A program made the translations under genes and the position numbers. Of a stretch of 64,000 bases of DNA, positions 1 through 10,406 are shown in pieces. This DNA is from Fragilariopsis cylindrus CCMP1102. Lineage: Eukaryota > Bacillariophyta > Bacillariophyceae > Bacillariales > Bacillariaceae. Position 1 is the stretch's first letter; every line of letters starts with the position of its first letter. The stretch covers positions 360,034 to 424,033 of the forward strand of contig FMBT01000319.1 in assembly GCA_900095095.1 (NCBI GenBank). The letters run 5' to 3'. Below the pieces are notes generated by a model. The model saw only the letters and a program-made list of their open reading frames with translations, was not told the DNA's origin and made no database searches.

Positions 1-58
1 GTCTTAGAAAGACAGAAAGTCAACAATCTACCCGCCAAATTTATTCTACATTTATTTA

Positions 59-520
59 TTACTTAGGTTCATCTCCAAATCTGTCATCAATTATCTGCTT
101 TCCCACCTCCAATGCTGTTTGCTCTCTGCTAGTTGATCTCTTCTTTCCCAATTTGTTGTATAATGTTGATATCAAATGATTAACCTTATGTTTGATTTTC
201 TTTATTACTGGAAGTACTCTACTTGATGATCGCTTCTTCTTTAATCTGGTGTACACATTTGTCAATGGGTTATTAGAATATTTCTTTGGTTTCAATTGCT
301 TCAATAGTTTCCGTGATACCTTGGTCTTTGCTGGTTTGTTTGCAGTGAAGTGTTGCCATATCGGTTTGCTGTTTTCTTGTGCTAGTTCTTTCACTCTTTT
401 CATGCTATGATCTATTACTGGTCTCCATCTGTTGATCCACTTTTTCAATTGTTGGTTTGTGTCTGCAAGTTTTGATAGTAGTGTTTCATCATATATCTGA
501 AATATAGGAATGACAGGCAA
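59..520 (-). CDS. Orphan basic reading frame, no start codon, possible exon or remnant
   Basis: An open frame of about 150 codons reads leftward to a stop at 59-61. It has no ATG at its 5' end; the frame continues upstream through a short hydrophobic stretch to a TAG near 590, still without ATG, and the first internal Met is about 40 residues in. The product is strongly basic, with two similar segments rich in KKRSSSR and KKRSTSR. I recognise no family. It could be the last exon of a gene whose 5' exons I cannot place, or a decayed element fragment. Existence as a functional gene is doubtful. Confidence 0.25.
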   Translation of the reverse strand: MPVIPIFQIYDETLLSKLADTNQQLKKWINRWRPVIDHSMKRVKELAQENSKPIWQHFTANKPAKTKVSRKLLKQLKPKKYSNNPLTNVYTRLKKKRSSSRVLPVIKKIKHKVNHLISTLYNKLGKKRSTSREQTALEVGKQIIDDRFGDEPK

Positions 521-2034
521 ATTTGGAATTGCGACAAGAGGTGCACCAGATAGGAGGATTACGAATCGAACAATAGAGTAAGAGCTAGACGAATAATAGA
601 GTATAGGCTATTATCATTATTCTAAAGAGGAACTGACTAGTCAGTTTCAGTACTAGAGCCTTGAAAGAGGACCCACTACCAACAACGGGTATGTTAGCGG
701 CATGGAGGTGCGGCTATTATTTCTTTGATGGGAGTTGATTATACAAAAAGACACATGATTTATTTTTAAACACATCAAATATACCTGCTGGTAATAGATC
801 CTCTTCTAACACTCTAATAATAAAACTGACTCCCATGCTTAATAATATCGTACTAAGATACAATAATCCGTTGTTGCGTTAGCACCTACTATCTTATTCG
901 GTTGGTATTTCTCCTCTTCTATGCACCTCTTGTGACGTTTCAAAATTCTACTCCATATTCATTTACACCTCAACAACAAATTCCCCCGGGATCAAATTAA
1001 ACCCCACCTCTTTCATTACATTAATCTATAGATATCTTCCGTTCAACACATCTCTTGTAGTAATCCAACCAGTACCAATGGCGGTTAGATTACCTACATT
1101 ATCATTGTAATGCATCAATGGAAATAATTTTCCATTTCAATTCTTACGTGACTGCATAACACCAGTTCGAATACACAACTAGTGAAAACTTGTCTCTAGG
1201 ACCAGGCATGAAAAAAGTACTGTTTAGTCCAACAAGCCGCAACAAGTCACTATGTGCAATTTAGGAGCTAAGGTAAGTCCCTATATTTCAGTCAAAGTCT
1301 ATTTTAGCGCATGTATTCAACTCGCGGGATGAAGGGGATTCAATTATTTATTATTTTGGTAGAAATTTTCCAAACTATGAAATGGAAGATGGTCCAGTAT
1401 TATGTATTCCTATGATATAGCGTCAGTAGATCCCTAGGTATGATACGATGATTTTAAAATCATGCTACAGTATTACTACTACCACTCTATCACAATCACA
1501 TACATGATGGTTTCTTAATCTCAAAGTAATGTTGTAATTCTGTAGACAACAACGTTTTATTTATTTATGCTACTCATATGATTTGAGGTGCGGTACAGGT
1601 GTTTTGTTTATGCTAATAAGATTAACTTTATTCTGGTTATAAAGGCAACACAGATATATAATGATTGACTAGTAGCCTTCTGTTCGGACTTTTTTCAGTA
1701 TAATAGTATTGAAGTGTTGACTTTGATTTGAGCCTTGAATTGTATTTTGATGACAAGATTTGGAACCAAAAACTAGTACAATGAAGACATATTATCTATT
1801 ATCAGTTCTCGATTGAAAAAAGAAGTATCCGTTTTGATATTTATTGATAGAGTGATGATCAATTATAGCAATTAGTATTATTTTAGCATACATCAATTAT
1901 TAACTAGGCAATAGCTAGTCGTTTTATCTTATTTTATTCTACTCAATGAAATAATGTATGATCATTATAATGGAAACAACATACTAGCAATGTAATAGGG
2001 ACTCGAGGCCCATATGTACCTAACCTGATCATTC
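521..2034. other. AT-rich intergenic region
   Basis: About 1.5 kb with no convincing gene on either strand. It is AT-rich, especially 1300-2000, and contains no long repeat or RNA gene that I can see. Confidence 0.6.
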
Positions 2035-2817
2035 TTACTCTATAATCTTTTTCGTAAGATAGTAATAGGTCAAGCCCGCTGATAGTGCCACCCCTGGATT
2101 GTCGTATGGTCCTGTAATTCCTTCTGTAATTGCTGCAGTAGCTGCTACGCGTATAATCATACTAAGTTCGTCATCACCGGTCACCATCATCTTGTCATCG
2201 TCATCATTATCATCAATGACAAATTTTAAGATGTAATATCCCAAACAGGACGCAACAAAGAATCCTAACGAGCCCGTTACAGTCTTTTTGTCGGTTGGAC
2301 CAAAGGGATACGTGGGATAGTAACCCATTGGAAAATAATACCCGATCAGGGGAGCTATACCATCTCCGAAACCTAACATTGACATTATCACTACTCCGAT
2401 TTGTGTACGAAAGAAATTAAGTCCAACTATGCACATAAGGATCGTAAAGAAAATAGGACCTAATAACAGTTCTGCAGCAGAACCTGTCCGTGTCATCGTC
2501 TTGACGTCCTCATCTGACGGTCCAACATTTAGTATAGCTCCCTTAACAAAAAGTTGTACAGTATAAACAGCTGGTACTAATATATTACATTTCCATGTCC
2601 AATGTTCTTTCGAAAAGATCGGCCAAAAGATAATCCATGAACCTGCTGCAATGTGAATACACTTTCTTGATATTTTTGGTGCGAGGATATTTTGTGAAAC
2701 TGCCCAATTGCATGATCCAATAACGACCTTTACATATACGACTGTAAGGAGAGCCGTTGCCAAATTTCGATACATTGGTTCGTCGAACAATTGTTGAAGT
2801 ATGCTGATGTCAATCAT
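2035..2817 (-). CDS. Phytol/farnesol kinase-like polyprenol kinase (VTE5/FOLK family)
   Basis: A single-exon 260-residue polytopic membrane protein starting at the ATG at 2815-2817. The order of motifs matches plant phytol and farnesol kinases: an RKCIHIAAGSWIIFWPIFS segment near residue 51, a TRTGSAAELLLGP segment near residue 109, GFGDGIAPLIGYYF near residue 149 (the nucleotide-binding GGDGxA-like motif), then KKTVTGSLGFF. These enzymes phosphorylate prenyl alcohols with CTP or UTP, in plants salvaging phytol for tocopherol synthesis. A poly-Asp loop (DDNDDDDK) sits between the last helices. The N-terminus shows no clear plastid presequence, so location (plastid envelope or ER) is open. It is divergent from the LtrA-like gene. 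Confidence 0.75.
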   Translation of the reverse strand: MIDISILQQLFDEPMYRNLATALLTVVYVKVVIGSCNWAVSQNILAPKISRKCIHIAAGSWIIFWPIFSKEHWTWKCNILVPAVYTVQLFVKGAILNVGPSDEDVKTMTRTGSAAELLLGPIFFTILMCIVGLNFFRTQIGVVIMSMLGFGDGIAPLIGYYFPMGYYPTYPFGPTDKKTVTGSLGFFVASCLGYYILKFVIDDNDDDDKMMVTGDDELSMIIRVAATAAITEGITGPYDNPGVALSAGLTYYYLTKKIIE

Positions 2818-3622
2818 GGTTACCGGTAGTATTCAATAGTCCTTACTATCGTCGAGTAATAATAGCAGTCGTGTTCGCTATTCTGTAAAAATAACACGTC
2901 CAATGAGCAAGGTATATGAGCGGGTCAAAGAGGAAGTGCAACGTGTATGTACTTTTGATGAAGAGCTTTCCTTATCGTTACTATGGATACTGCGTACAGT
3001 AACGTTATGTATCAGCAGCATGAATCAATAATGATCGAATAATGAATAATGTTCAATGTATGTTTACAAGTTACAAGTTTTACAAAAAAAAATCTAGATT
3101 TGTATTTTCTAAAAAAGTATCCGTGAATGACATCCAACATACATGACTGAAAAAATCCGTTTTGTGGAATGAATACGAACACACGCTTTAGCGTATGCTA
3201 CGACTCGACGAAAGCACATGATGTTTGAATGTTAAAAAATAAAAAATGCTTTTGATTGCTGTCTACTCGCACATGACACATCACCATATTCAATATATTA
3301 ATATGCGTGACATCTCATTTTTTTTTAAACTCATTGTTCTGTTACATCACAGCATCTTTAATCTTGTATTTGTCTTGCTGAATAGCTTTCAAGAATGACA
3401 GCATAGTAATAAGCCATTAAAATACTTCCCTGCATCGTCGGTACAACACATCATTCATTGTTATTTCCCTTCATTCAGGATTTAAAGAACACACGGAATT
3501 CTTCTCTGCGACAATTATCTTTTTTTTGAGAGCGAACAAAATTATTTACGATTGACTTGATTCATTCATCCGAAACATAAGTAAGCATCCGAATATAATT
3601 ATAAGTATAATAGTACAATATA
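2818..3622. promoter_or_regulatory. Divergent intergenic space between kinase-like and LtrA-like genes
   Basis: Roughly 800 bases between two divergently transcribed starts, so it should hold both promoters. It is AT-rich with several A/T runs (3085-3120, 3318-3330, 3520-3530). I see no defined element. Confidence 0.4.
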
Positions 3623-5607
3623 ATGTCGTCTACTCAATCAGACGAGAACAGCGAGAAAACAAAGAAGGATATCCCCTACTACAAGAAAGAGGTAAAGAAA
3701 GAAAAAGCTGGAAAACGTAAGCTATTTCTTTCGTTAGTGAAATTAGCTGAAGAATTGAAACGAGTTCGAAAAAATACTGCCGGTCTGGAAGAAAATGCTC
3801 AATATAGGAATCAAGCATGGTATGAAGGTGGATTATGGAGAGCTCCACAGGTTTTGCCTGAAGTTAAACGTAATGTTGCAGACAATCAACGTGCTCGACC
3901 ACGAGAGGCAATTTCCTTGAGTGATATGTTTCTTAACTTGGTAATTGTTACCGGATTTACACGTGTTGGGTTGGCAATAACCAATACTGGCCACGTTGAA
4001 ATGGATCATGTATTGTACTTTGCTGTATTCTGGGTTATCTGGTGTAAGGAAACAGCCTACGCAACCCGTTTTGATACAACGGACTTGTCGGCACAATTCG
4101 AGACACTTTTGGCGTGCTTTGCTGTATTGTTTGCCAGTTTGAGTGTTTCACTTCCCATGAGTTCTGATGGTGCTGTCCGGATTATGATCATGGCTGCATT
4201 TGTTCCTCGATGCATCTTTGTTTGATGGGTCGGGTCCTGTGGTGGTACAAGGATGCGCAATCAAGTGATAATTCTGTAGAATATCACGTCAAGCAGTATG
4301 CATTGTACAATATCATTATGAATTTTATGGAAACTGCTGCATGGATTACAGGAATTACATACGTGATTCCAGCGCATCGATGGATTGTCTTTCTGGTAGG
4401 CGTAATTTTGGCGTTACGGATTCCTAGATCTATTTTATCGAATGATTTCCACGGTACGTTTAGTTTGTCGCGGGTGACATTGCTGGTGTGCATCTTGTCT
4501 GGGAATACTTTTTCGATTACAGTAGCTTCAACGATAACTTACTGTTGTATGTCTGCTTTTTCCTCACTCATTCAACCTGATTTCGCTTTATTGATTGACC
4601 TCTTTCTACTGAATACATCATCACAAAAAAGCTGCCAATTCTCAACGAGGGGTCTTGTTCATTCTACTTTTGGGATTTATGTTACAAAGTGTGGTAGTAG
4701 TGGCTACTGAGTTTTTTGTATACGACACTCCCGATTGGAGACAATATTCCTATATCGGGAGTACATGTCTATTACTCTTTTGTATCAAATTACTCTACTG
4801 TGATGATGCGAACACACTAGCATCGGATCACGCCCTCTTGGTCAATCGGGCCGCCGCCGCTTTTTTCAATATCGGTCAATTTGCCCTATTATTTACTACA
4901 ACAATTCTAGGAAGTGGATTGAATTTACTAACACATTCATACTTAGCGGCCACAGCGGCCCTTCCAGGGAATGCAAGTCATTGGTCTGTAGCGGCTTTGC
5001 TGGTACGTGTATGGATCTACATATATATTGTTTTCTGTAATTTAATCATCGATTGGATTGTTCTGATAAACGTATACATAATTTTTGTTCCCCCCCCCCC
5101 CCTCCCCATCCTGTTGCAGCTGTCCTCTTATCCACCCTGTTTATCAAATCAATGCATCTGAAGCGCGTCCCGATTGCTCCTGCACAACGAGCTTTGTTTG
5201 TTGGGGCATACGTTATCCAAGCATTGGCGACAATCGCAGTGGCAGGCATCGCCTTCCTTATGTCTTTTGGTGAGGGTGGATATTTACAAATCCTCATACA
5301 GAATGATGTTGAACTTATGTGGGTTTTATGTGGTTTCGCAGTTCTTTTAGTTGTATTGAGTTGGTTGGATGAAGGACTGGAATTAGCATTACAGGGTGGT
5401 GAAGAAGGAAACGGCGAAAACGCATTTCTAGTCTCTCCCTTTGGATTTTGGTGGTGTTTACATCCTGCAGTGTCTCCAGAGGAGATTCTTGCAGAAGAAG
5501 CAGCAAATGCTGCGGCAATATCAAGTAATACTTTGAACGCAAAGCACTCCAGTTCGGGGCGACTATCCGAGTTTTCACCACTACTGGGAGAATCTGTCGC
5601 ACAATGA
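3623..5607 (+). CDS. LtrA-like polytopic membrane protein (one frameshift)
   Basis: A hydrophilic Lys-rich N-terminus of about 110 residues is followed by many hydrophobic segments, in the style of the low-temperature-requirement A family, whose function is not established. Exons inferred: 3623-4546, 4632-5006 and 5120-5607, giving about 595 residues. Intron 1 (4547-4631) starts GTATGT and ends AAAAAG; intron 2 (5007-5119) starts GTGTAT and ends GCAG and contains a 13-base C run. Near 4216-4225 the frame stops (TGA) but the protein continues in the next frame; one more T in the TTT run would restore IFVLMGRVLWWYKDAQ. The C-terminus is hydrophilic and Ala/Ser-rich. Family assignment is moderate. 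Confidence 0.6.
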
Positions 5608-5955
5608 AATTATCATCAGTGGATCTAGGCAACGTATAGTAGAATCTGTTAGAGACTTTTGAGAGTGTGTTAAATTGAGAAGATAGGAGACTGAGGAATG
5701 ATACACGTTTATTATTTGTGTATCGATACACCGACCTGAGAAGAAAGAAAGCAGAGGAAGATTATGGGGGAATTTTCTGAGATTAACACTATTTGAGATC
5801 ATAGAAAACAATTGTGCAATGTCTTTTCTTCGATTTTATGAGGGTTTTTCTTTCCTCCTCATTCCAAAATAGTAGTGCTACCTTCATTTCACTATATGTA
5901 ACTATAGATAGTAAGTAAATGATAATTTTATTTTAAGAGTTGTTGTTATACTAGT
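5608..5955. other. Convergent intergenic region
   Basis: About 350 bases between the 3' ends of two convergent genes; nothing beyond ordinary AT-rich sequence is visible. Confidence 0.5.
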
Positions 5956-6548
5956 TCATCTTTCTAGTGGTCGATTAAAACCACTCTTACGATTCATATA
6001 TTGACGATATTTTCTTGCCTTATTTTTAGCAGCTCCACCCCTTGCTGCTGTCGATTGATTATCTTCTACAGACTCTCCCTTAGTCGAACCAAATCCATCG
6101 AAGCCCATCAACTTTCTCATTTGTTCTTCTTCGTCCAAACCTTCCAATTCTTCTTGATTGACCTCAATAATCGATTCTTGTGGATTAAGTTGTGATGATT
6201 CATCGCCATCCTGCTGCTGCTTATTCTGAGACGACGATAATGTGTTGTCGCCACCCTTTCACCTCTTCCTCCTGCCTGTTTTTGGTCTAACACTGCTAAA
6301 TTTTCATCTTCATTCTTTAGTTCTTGTCGTAAACGTGCCATGCGTTGTTCACGTTCCGATGCAATTTTTTCATTTTTTACAGATGATGATGAGATTGACG
6401 ATGCACTGTGCTGCCGATCTCCTTGGTGGTTTCTTCGTCGCCCGTGAACCTCATCATCTTGCTGCTGTTGTTCCTGTTGTCGTTCTCGTCGATCAGTTTG
6501 TCGATTTTGTTGTCGATATCTTTCCACGTCTTCTTGGGAGCTAGTCAT
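5956..6548 (-). CDS. SNRNP27: U4/U6.U5 tri-snRNP 27 kDa protein (one frameshift)
   Basis: The C-terminal 45 residues carry the SNRNP27 signature: KLMGFDGFGSTKG, then RKYRQYMNRKSGFNRPLE. This small protein belongs to the spliceosomal tri-snRNP and acts in the nucleus. The N-terminal half is Arg/Gln/Asp-rich (RDRR-type low complexity), as in animal homologs. The chosen start is the ATG at 6546-6548 (MTSSQEDVERYRQ). The two halves are in different frames. The break lies near 6254-6260 in a GAAAGGG stretch (minus strand), where one extra base gives a continuous 197-residue protein (GGRGEKGGDNTLSSSQN). Identity is secure; the break looks like a consensus error. Confidence 0.85.
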
Positions 6549-7053
6549 ATTTGAACAACAATTGATAGGAATTGTCCTTCGCTTCACTAGTACGGTTAAA
6601 TTTCTTACTTTAATATTATTACTCCTTAAATTGTAATAATGTTGTTGATGTCGTTGTCGTCGTTGTCGTCGTTGTTACGCCATTGCACACTTTAAAATCG
6701 AAAAGTGTTTGGTTGTTGTTATTTTATAGCATGTATTTTTCTCTGAGAAATCCATAACAAAACCTTTAGATTTCTATTAAAGCCGGATAATTAATGCATT
6801 ACTTAGTCACTATGACTTTTTCCTAATTAAGCATAATAATAATTAGTAAAGTGCGCATCCTACCTCATATCACAGTGTTTTTAAAGGAATCATACAAGAA
6901 TAGCAATGTTGAAATACTGCAACCAATCTTAAAATCTACCGTAGTACAGGAACACAAAACAACAAGTTGGACGTAGAATATTAATTTCGTTCGGCATCTT
7001 GAAAACATCTTAACGGACAACGTAAATTTACAATAGTAATAACAACAATAGCA
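6549..7053. promoter_or_regulatory. Divergent intergenic space SNRNP27/dynamitin
   Basis: About 500 bases between divergent starts. It contains an interrupted GTT/GTC triplet tract at 6640-6675 and is otherwise AT-rich. Both promoters should be here, but no element can be named. Confidence 0.4.
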
Positions 7054-8241
7054 ATGAACGAAGATACTACTACTACTACAAGTACCGATGAAACTGATGG
7101 TGGCGAGATAATTTATTCTGATGCCGGTTTAGAACCCGTTAATCCAACAAAACCACCTATTGTTCACCAGCAACAACAACAATCTGCGGGTGATAGTAGC
7201 GCAGAGTCCGTCTTGAATTCTGATCAAATATCTCCTCAAGTAGCATTCGAAATATTTCAGGGCAAAGTTTACAGTGCATCGATTCCTAATACTACTATCA
7301 ATGCAGCCAAAACATCAACAAGTGCGGGCGGCGATGATGAATCGACACCACTTGAAAGATTAGCTCGTTTACAACAAGAAGTAACAGCATTGGAGGCAGA
7401 ACTAAAAATGACAGCGGCTGCCGATAGTGGCAGAGAATTTGATGAGCAAGTTGTACAATTGGCAACTGACTTGAAAAATCGGTTAGTTGCAACATCGTCT
7501 ACTCATGTGACCGAACAGGATGATTTGACCCGTTTGATCCATGAGCAATTACAAAATATTCAGAAAAAAGATGCAACAGCCAGTGCTGCTGCTGCTGCTG
7601 CTGCTGGAATAGTATCTTTACCCCAGACTGGGCTCGTCTACGAATTATACGGCAATGCTACAAATCCAACAACAACCATGGAGGAACGATTGTTGAATTT
7701 AGAACGGTTGTTGGGAAATTCACAACAAAATGCTTTATCCTCTTCATCCTCCTCTTCACAAACGAATTCTACTTCATCAACATCTACCAACCATAAATCA
7801 CTATTACATAGACTGGAAGAAATGGAAACATTGGTAGCGACTGTTGACTCTACAACTCTTGAAAAGACCGCTACTAAGGCTAAGGTTATCCGAGCTGACC
7901 TAGAGGCAGCCAGTAAGGCTCGTAACAAACTTACGGCGACCTACAAAAAGGAAGACTCGAAAATGATTCAACAACTTTACCAGCAAATGGTTGACTTAGA
8001 AGGTCTTGGCAGTTATTTACCTAGTTTGGTAGAACGGCTACAACAACTTAGTCATTTGCATCGACAAGCCTCGACCTTCGGAACGAGACTTCAAGAATTA
8101 GAACGAGGAACCACCCAAGTGGAGGCAACTGTTGGTCAATTAGAAGATGGTATGACTACATTACAAACGACTGTAGTTCAGAATATTGCTGCAATGGAAA
8201 ACAATTTACGAGAACTCGATAAAAAACTGAGTGGTTTGTAG
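7054..8241 (+). CDS. DCTN2: Dynactin subunit 2 (dynamitin, p50)
   Basis: An intact single-exon 395-residue protein. After an acidic Thr-rich N-terminus and a Gln run it has the dynamitin layout: PLERLARLQQEVTALEAEL coiled coil (about residue 103), VYELYG near 198, a second coil LLHRLEEMETLV, then KVIRADLEAASKARNKL and IQQLYQQMVDLEGLGSYLPSLVERL. The C-terminal coil ends in ENNLRELDKKLSGL. Dynamitin is the coiled-coil shoulder subunit of dynactin, which couples cytoplasmic dynein to cargo. Low-complexity Ala and Ser runs (about 178-186 and 229-245) look lineage-specific. Its presence implies a dynein-dynactin system in this alga. Confidence 0.85.
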   Translation: MNEDTTTTTSTDETDGGEIIYSDAGLEPVNPTKPPIVHQQQQQSAGDSSAESVLNSDQISPQVAFEIFQGKVYSASIPNTTINAAKTSTSAGGDDESTPLERLARLQQEVTALEAELKMTAAADSGREFDEQVVQLATDLKNRLVATSSTHVTEQDDLTRLIHEQLQNIQKKDATASAAAAAAAGIVSLPQTGLVYELYGNATNPTTTMEERLLNLERLLGNSQQNALSSSSSSSQTNSTSSTSTNHKSLLHRLEEMETLVATVDSTTLEKTATKAKVIRADLEAASKARNKLTATYKKEDSKMIQQLYQQMVDLEGLGSYLPSLVERLQQLSHLHRQASTFGTRLQELERGTTQVEATVGQLEDGMTTLQTTVVQNIAAMENNLRELDKKLSGL

Positions 8242-8768
8242 GTCAGGTAACATACATGATATTGCAATTTTAAAAAGTAGGACCTATGTATACATGTTAA
8301 AATATTATGAAAAAAATGTACCTAACTTATAGGAAATAGAAGCAAAATATTGCTTCTGTAGTAGAATAAGTATAATAAACTAGTGTTTTTTATTCTATTA
8401 ACTGCGGCATTGGAATTAATGAATTTTTCTTCTCATACTAGTAGCTGCAGCAAGCAAAAGTGAACTTCCTTTATTACGGTACAGTATGCTGTCTTACAGT
8501 AATAATACAGACGTAAAAATAATACAGACGTAAAAATAATACAGACGTTTTTATCGTCGGATTATCAAATGGCGTACTCAAAAACACCTTTTGTCAAGCT
8601 AAAAATAAGAGAGAAAAAGATAAAAAAAGAAGTTGTGATTAAGTAACTATGTTTCCTTGCGGTAATAAATACATAATATGACTTCGGGCCTTCTGGGTGT
8701 TTTGTGATGGCATTTATTTTATCGACGATTATATTGCCAATGGAATCATATTACTATCATTACCAAGA
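8242..8768. other. Intergenic region with a 17-bp triple repeat
   Basis: About 530 bases upstream of the thioesterase start. It holds three tandem copies of a 17-base unit (ATAATACAGACGTAAAA), beginning at 8502, 8519 and 8536, the third degenerating after ACAGACG. Confidence 0.6.
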
Positions 8769-10082
8769 ATGATATCATCGACAAGAAATTCACTCACTGG
8801 GGCTCTTGTATTCCTTCACCGCTGTCAGCCACGAGCGCAGCAGCGGCAATTAGGAATTTGTCTACGATTGTTTTCGTCCTCATCGCCCGACATCGACGCG
8901 GCCGTCAACTATACAAGCGATTTTAAAATTAAAGGGCCCATCGTAGCTCAATTATGGACAGCGCGACTGGAGGCCAAACAAAAGGCGGCTACTGAAACGA
9001 TTGATATGGATCGCCCCCGATCACCAAGCGAATCCGTCACCAAATTCACCTACGACTTCAAGAAGGACGGTTTTTTAGCTGAAAGATATCGAAATCCTTT
9101 CGGACATCTGCGATTTGGAAAGGTACTGGAAGATCTGGATGCATTAGCGGGTAACATTGCTTTTGGCCATGTACAGGACCCATCGGTAGATATCGTGACA
9201 GCTAGCGTTGATAAGATTAAATTGTCTGGTTTGCCACATCTGGAAAATAATCAACATATGAGCGGGAAGGTAACCTACGTTGGAACTTCCTCTATGGAAA
9301 TTCGGATGCAATGCAAATGCGATGGAGTCGACGAGGATCCTTGGATGGAAGCATACTTTACCTTCGTCGCTGTTAATCGCGAGACAAAAAGGCCGATGGT
9401 CATCCCACCACTCGCACCGCAAACTTGGTTGGAAAAAGACCAGTTTGAAGCAGGCCAACGACGTGCTCAAAAACGAAAAGAAGCCCGTAAGAAGAGCAAA
9501 AACTTTGAATGGGCCCACAACTCTGAAGTTGATAAACTGGCGGTGAAACTACTTCAAGAGGCTGGACCTTTAAAAAACATTCCAGGTCTCGCCGATCCTA
9601 ATTCCATCCTGATGGAACACACCAAGCTTCAGAATTGTGAAATTGCACAACCATCAACCGCAAACCTAGCCAATCAAATATTTGGTGGATTTTTGATGCG
9701 TCGCGCTTTTGATTTGGCCTGGGCCACGGCCTACGTATTCGCTGGGTGTCGGCCACGCTTCATGGAAGTAGACGAGGTTGCCTTCACCATCCCGGTCAAC
9801 GTTGGTGACCTAACAAATTTCCAAGCCCAAGTGATTTATGCAGATGTACACGACGAGGTTCGAGGCTTTAATATCTATCATGGTCAAAAAAATATACCGC
9901 TGGTGTCAATAGAGGTATATGCGTGGGTAGTGGAGCCGGAAAAAGCTTCGGCGAAACTCTCTAACAAATTCACATACACATTTGCTGTAGACAGTGGAAC
10001 GAACATTCGAAAAGTGCTACCCGCGAACATGGAAGATGCGAGGAAGATGGCAATTCAAGTTGGGAATCGTAGGACAGTTTGA
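8769..10082 (+). CDS. ACOT9-like acyl-CoA thioesterase, probably mitochondrial
   Basis: The chosen start is the ATG at 8769; the open frame extends upstream only from a GTG. The first 40 residues are rich in Arg, Ser and Gln with RLFSSSSP, typical of a mitochondrial presequence. Two hotdog halves follow, as in ACOT9/ACOT10. The first runs from about RYRNPFGHLRFGKVLEDLDALAG; the second carries MEHTKLQNCEIAQPSTANLA, NQIFGGFLMRRAFDLA and RFMEVDEVAFTIPVNVGDL. These enzymes hydrolyse acyl-CoA to free fatty acid and CoA. The protein is about 437 residues, full length, one exon and unbroken. Confidence 0.8.
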   Translation: MISSTRNSLTGALVFLHRCQPRAQQRQLGICLRLFSSSSPDIDAAVNYTSDFKIKGPIVAQLWTARLEAKQKAATETIDMDRPRSPSESVTKFTYDFKKDGFLAERYRNPFGHLRFGKVLEDLDALAGNIAFGHVQDPSVDIVTASVDKIKLSGLPHLENNQHMSGKVTYVGTSSMEIRMQCKCDGVDEDPWMEAYFTFVAVNRETKRPMVIPPLAPQTWLEKDQFEAGQRRAQKRKEARKKSKNFEWAHNSEVDKLAVKLLQEAGPLKNIPGLADPNSILMEHTKLQNCEIAQPSTANLANQIFGGFLMRRAFDLAWATAYVFAGCRPRFMEVDEVAFTIPVNVGDLTNFQAQVIYADVHDEVRGFNIYHGQKNIPLVSIEVYAWVVEPEKASAKLSNKFTYTFAVDSGTNIRKVLPANMEDARKMAIQVGNRRTV

Positions 10083-10406
10083 TTAGAATAAATTTTATCC
10101 TTTCATCGTCAGACTGATGTGATGTTATTGACAGATTTAAAAGTCTACACCACTAGTTGACAATTTAAACACATGACATAATATTTAGTTTTACGCTCTA
10201 TCTCTACAACTTTCAGCAAATTTCTTGCAGGATCAGGACGCTCAGTCTAGTAGATAGGTTTATCAAGATTACAATATATTATTTCGTATTCATTCATTGG
10301 TCATTTTTGAAATTTAACCATAATGAGTGATGGAAGATAGACGAAAGGATTGTTTAAAGCCGAATTACATTTGAAATTCGATGGATTTCTTCGTAATTGG
10401 GTATCA
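10083..10406. other. Convergent intergenic region
   Basis: About 320 bases between convergent 3' ends; nothing notable is seen apart from a short direct repeat CACTAGCTTGT at 10406-10427 running into the next gene end. Confidence 0.5.

Noticed and set aside
4210-4710. Programmed ribosomal frameshifting as an explanation of the broken genes
   Set aside because: The breaks occur in many unrelated genes, at varied homopolymers, without a common slippery heptamer or downstream structure; sequencing error explains them better.
5091-5103. C13 run treated as another frameshift in the LtrA-like gene
   Set aside because: It lies inside a predicted intron (5007-5119), so it does not affect the protein frame.
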